From assembly GCA_002779345.1 (NCBI GenBank), contig PEWW01000048.1, positions 2,014-8,869 on the forward strand: 6,856 nucleotides of DNA, in the 5' to 3' direction. The DNA comes from Candidatus Omnitrophica bacterium CG07_land_8_20_14_0_80_50_8 (lineage in GTDB: Bacteria > Omnitrophota > Gorgyraeia > 2-02-FULL-51-18). The translations under genes and the position numbers were made by a program. This document shows positions 5,684 to 6,856 of this stretch, piece by piece (position 1 is the stretch's first letter; each line of letters begins with the position of its first letter). The notes under the pieces were generated by a model, which ran no database searches, was not told the origin of the DNA, and was given only the letters and a program-made list of their open reading frames with translations.

Positions 5684-6856
5684 TGGAAGTCTTCCTGGTC
5701 TCTAATGGTGACGCGCATCACTTCTTCGGGCGTCGTCGTTCCTTTTAAAATCTTGGCGATTCCGTTTTCTCTTAAGGTCTTCATGCCTTCCTTGCGGGCG
5801 GCGGCTTTAATTTCATGTTCCTGAGCGCCTTTGAGGATAAGCGCCTTGATCGGCGGCGTGATCATCATCGATTCCAATAAAACGGCACGGCCCGAGTAGC
5901 CGCTCTTTTTACACGCGTCGCACCGTTTTCCGCGATAAAAAAGCGGTTTCTGTGATTGCAGCATTTTCTCCGTGATCCCCAGTTGATTCAAAAGTTCCTT
6001 GCTGGGTTCATAACTTTCTTTGCATTGCGGACAAATTTTCCGTATGAGTCTTTGCGAACCGACCAATAGCAGACTCGACGTGATCATAAAAGGCTCTATC
6101 CCCATATTCAATAAACGCGTGATGGCGCCCGGGGCGGTCGTGGAGTGAAGCGTACTCAAGACCAAATGTCCGGTCAAGGCGGCCTTGACCGCGATGTCCC
6201 CCGTTTCGGCGTCGCGCATCTCGCCGATCATGACTACGTTCGGATCCTGTCTTAAGATAGACCTCAACGCGGCCGCGAACGTAAGTTTGATCTCGGGGCG
6301 TATAGACACCTGATTGATACCTTCAATCTGGAACTCGACAGGGTCTTCCACAGTCACGATATTTTTTTCCGGGCGGTCGATCAGTTTTAAAACCGAATAG
6401 AGCGTGGTCGTTTTTCCCGAACCTGTCGGCCCGCAAATAATGATCATGCCGTGAGGGTGCAAGGACGCCCGCTTCAAATCCGCCAAAGGCTCGGGCTCAA
6501 AACCCAGTTTTTCCACGTCCAAAATATTATGGCTTTTGTCCAGCACCCGTAAAACTATCTTCTCGCCGAAATAACTCGGCAGTACCGAAACCCGGAAATC
6601 CACTTCTTTGTCGTTGAACTTTATCTTAAACCGCCCGTCTTGCGGAACACGGTGCTCGGCAATATCCAGGTTCGACATGACCTTGACTCTTGAGATAACT
6701 CCCAGGTGCATCTGGCGTGTGGAGGAAACTCCCTCTTGCAGCATCCCGTCGACTCGATAACGCACTCTAAAAGATTGTTCCTCAGGCTCTATGAAAATGT
6801 CGCTTGAGTTTAAACGAATCCCCTCGGCCAAAATAGAGTTCGCGAGCTTCACCACA
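5680..6856 (-). CDS. PilB/GspE-type pilus assembly ATPase, partial (5' end outside window)
   Basis: Cytoplasmic hexameric ATPase of the type II/IV secretion superfamily; by family knowledge it powers pilin polymerisation through the PilC platform. About 391 residues of the C-terminal part are present. Counting from the edge, a Walker A GPTGSGKTT is at 142-150, an Asp-box VEDPVE near 169-174, a Walker B VVMIGE at 207-212, and the His-box STLH with H237. A tetracysteine zinc site follows (C275, C278, C312, C315), typical of PilB/GspE and absent from PilT. The first visible codons are two GTGs that fit the internal 'VVKL' stretch of this family, so the GTG at 6855 is a valine and not the start. 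The N-terminal MshEN/GspE_N domain must lie beyond 6856. One small oddity is SDIFIEP where the usual form is SDIHIEP. The stop overlaps the next gene's start (ATGA, 5683-5680), so the two are probably translationally coupled. The family call is very secure; pilus versus type II secretion is not settled. Confidence 0.95.
   Translation of the reverse strand, partial: VVKLANSILAEGIRLNSSDIFIEPEEQSFRVRYRVDGMLQEGVSSTRQMHLGVISRVKVMSNLDIAEHRVPQDGRFKIKFNDKEVDFRVSVLPSYFGEKIVLRVLDKSHNILDVEKLGFEPEPLADLKRASLHPHGMIIICGPTGSGKTTTLYSVLKLIDRPEKNIVTVEDPVEFQIEGINQVSIRPEIKLTFAAALRSILRQDPNVVMIGEMRDAETGDIAVKAALTGHLVLSTLHSTTAPGAITRLLNMGIEPFMITSSLLLVGSQRLIRKICPQCKESYEPSKELLNQLGITEKMLQSQKPLFYRGKRCDACKKSGYSGRAVLLESMMITPPIKALILKGAQEHEIKAAARKEGMKTLRENGIAKILKGTTTPEEVMRVTIRDQEDFQ

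Noticed and set aside
5685..5695. Perfect palindrome GGAAGACTTCC next to the second ATPase start
   Set aside because: It is explained by the Shine-Dalgarno sequence plus the codons of the overlapping upstream gene; too short and too tight to form a hairpin.
4046..5705. Plus-strand open frames opposite the complete ATPase
   Set aside because: They mirror the codon structure of the PilB/GspE gene and have no independent support.
6853..6855. GTG at the window edge as a start codon for the first ATPase
   Set aside because: It falls in the internal VVKL stretch of the family, with the N-terminal domain missing; the gene is simply truncated by the window.

Overview
All supported genes in this window lie on the minus strand, so transcription runs from high to low coordinates. 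The window is a type IV pilus (or closely related type II secretion / pseudopilus) assembly locus from a Gram-negative-type bacterium. The very short pilin and the TMTC-like membrane protein carrying tetratricopeptide (TPR) repeats resemble what I know from uncultured PVC-group bacteria such as Omnitrophota. That placement is a family-level impression, not something the sequence proves.

Layout in transcription order. (1) 6856-5680: the C-terminal part of a PilB/GspE-type assembly ATPase, cut by the window edge. (2) 5683-3953: a second, complete PilB/GspE paralogue, overlapping the first by an ATGA. (3) 3951-2737: a complete PilC/GspF inner-membrane platform protein, one base after the previous stop. 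(4) 2736-2525: a non-coding stretch with a near-consensus sigma70-type promoter and a leader of about 170 nt with inverted and direct repeats. (5) 2524-2159: a short class III (type IV) prepilin. (6) 2127-2088: a strong intrinsic terminator. (7) 2114-87: a GT-C-fold-like multi-spanning membrane protein with C-terminal TPRs, resembling the eukaryotic TMTC O-mannosyltransferases. (8) 86-1: an AT-rich gap with a second good promoter that fires out of the window to the left.

How it fits together. The two ATPases and PilC form a tightly coupled machinery operon. The pilin is insulated by its own promoter and terminator, as expected for a subunit needed in much larger amounts than the machinery. 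The terminator hairpin sits on top of the start region of the TMTC-like gene, so that gene is probably expressed weakly by read-through. Its position directly behind the pilin makes a role in modifying the pilin or another surface protein a reasonable hypothesis, but not a demonstrated one.

No PilT retraction ATPase, prepilin peptidase, secretin or PilMNOP gene, and no tRNA, rRNA, CRISPR array or mobile element, is visible here. The most unusual features are the terminator/start overlap, the structured pilin leader, the tandem ATPases and the pilin-linked TMTC-like protein.
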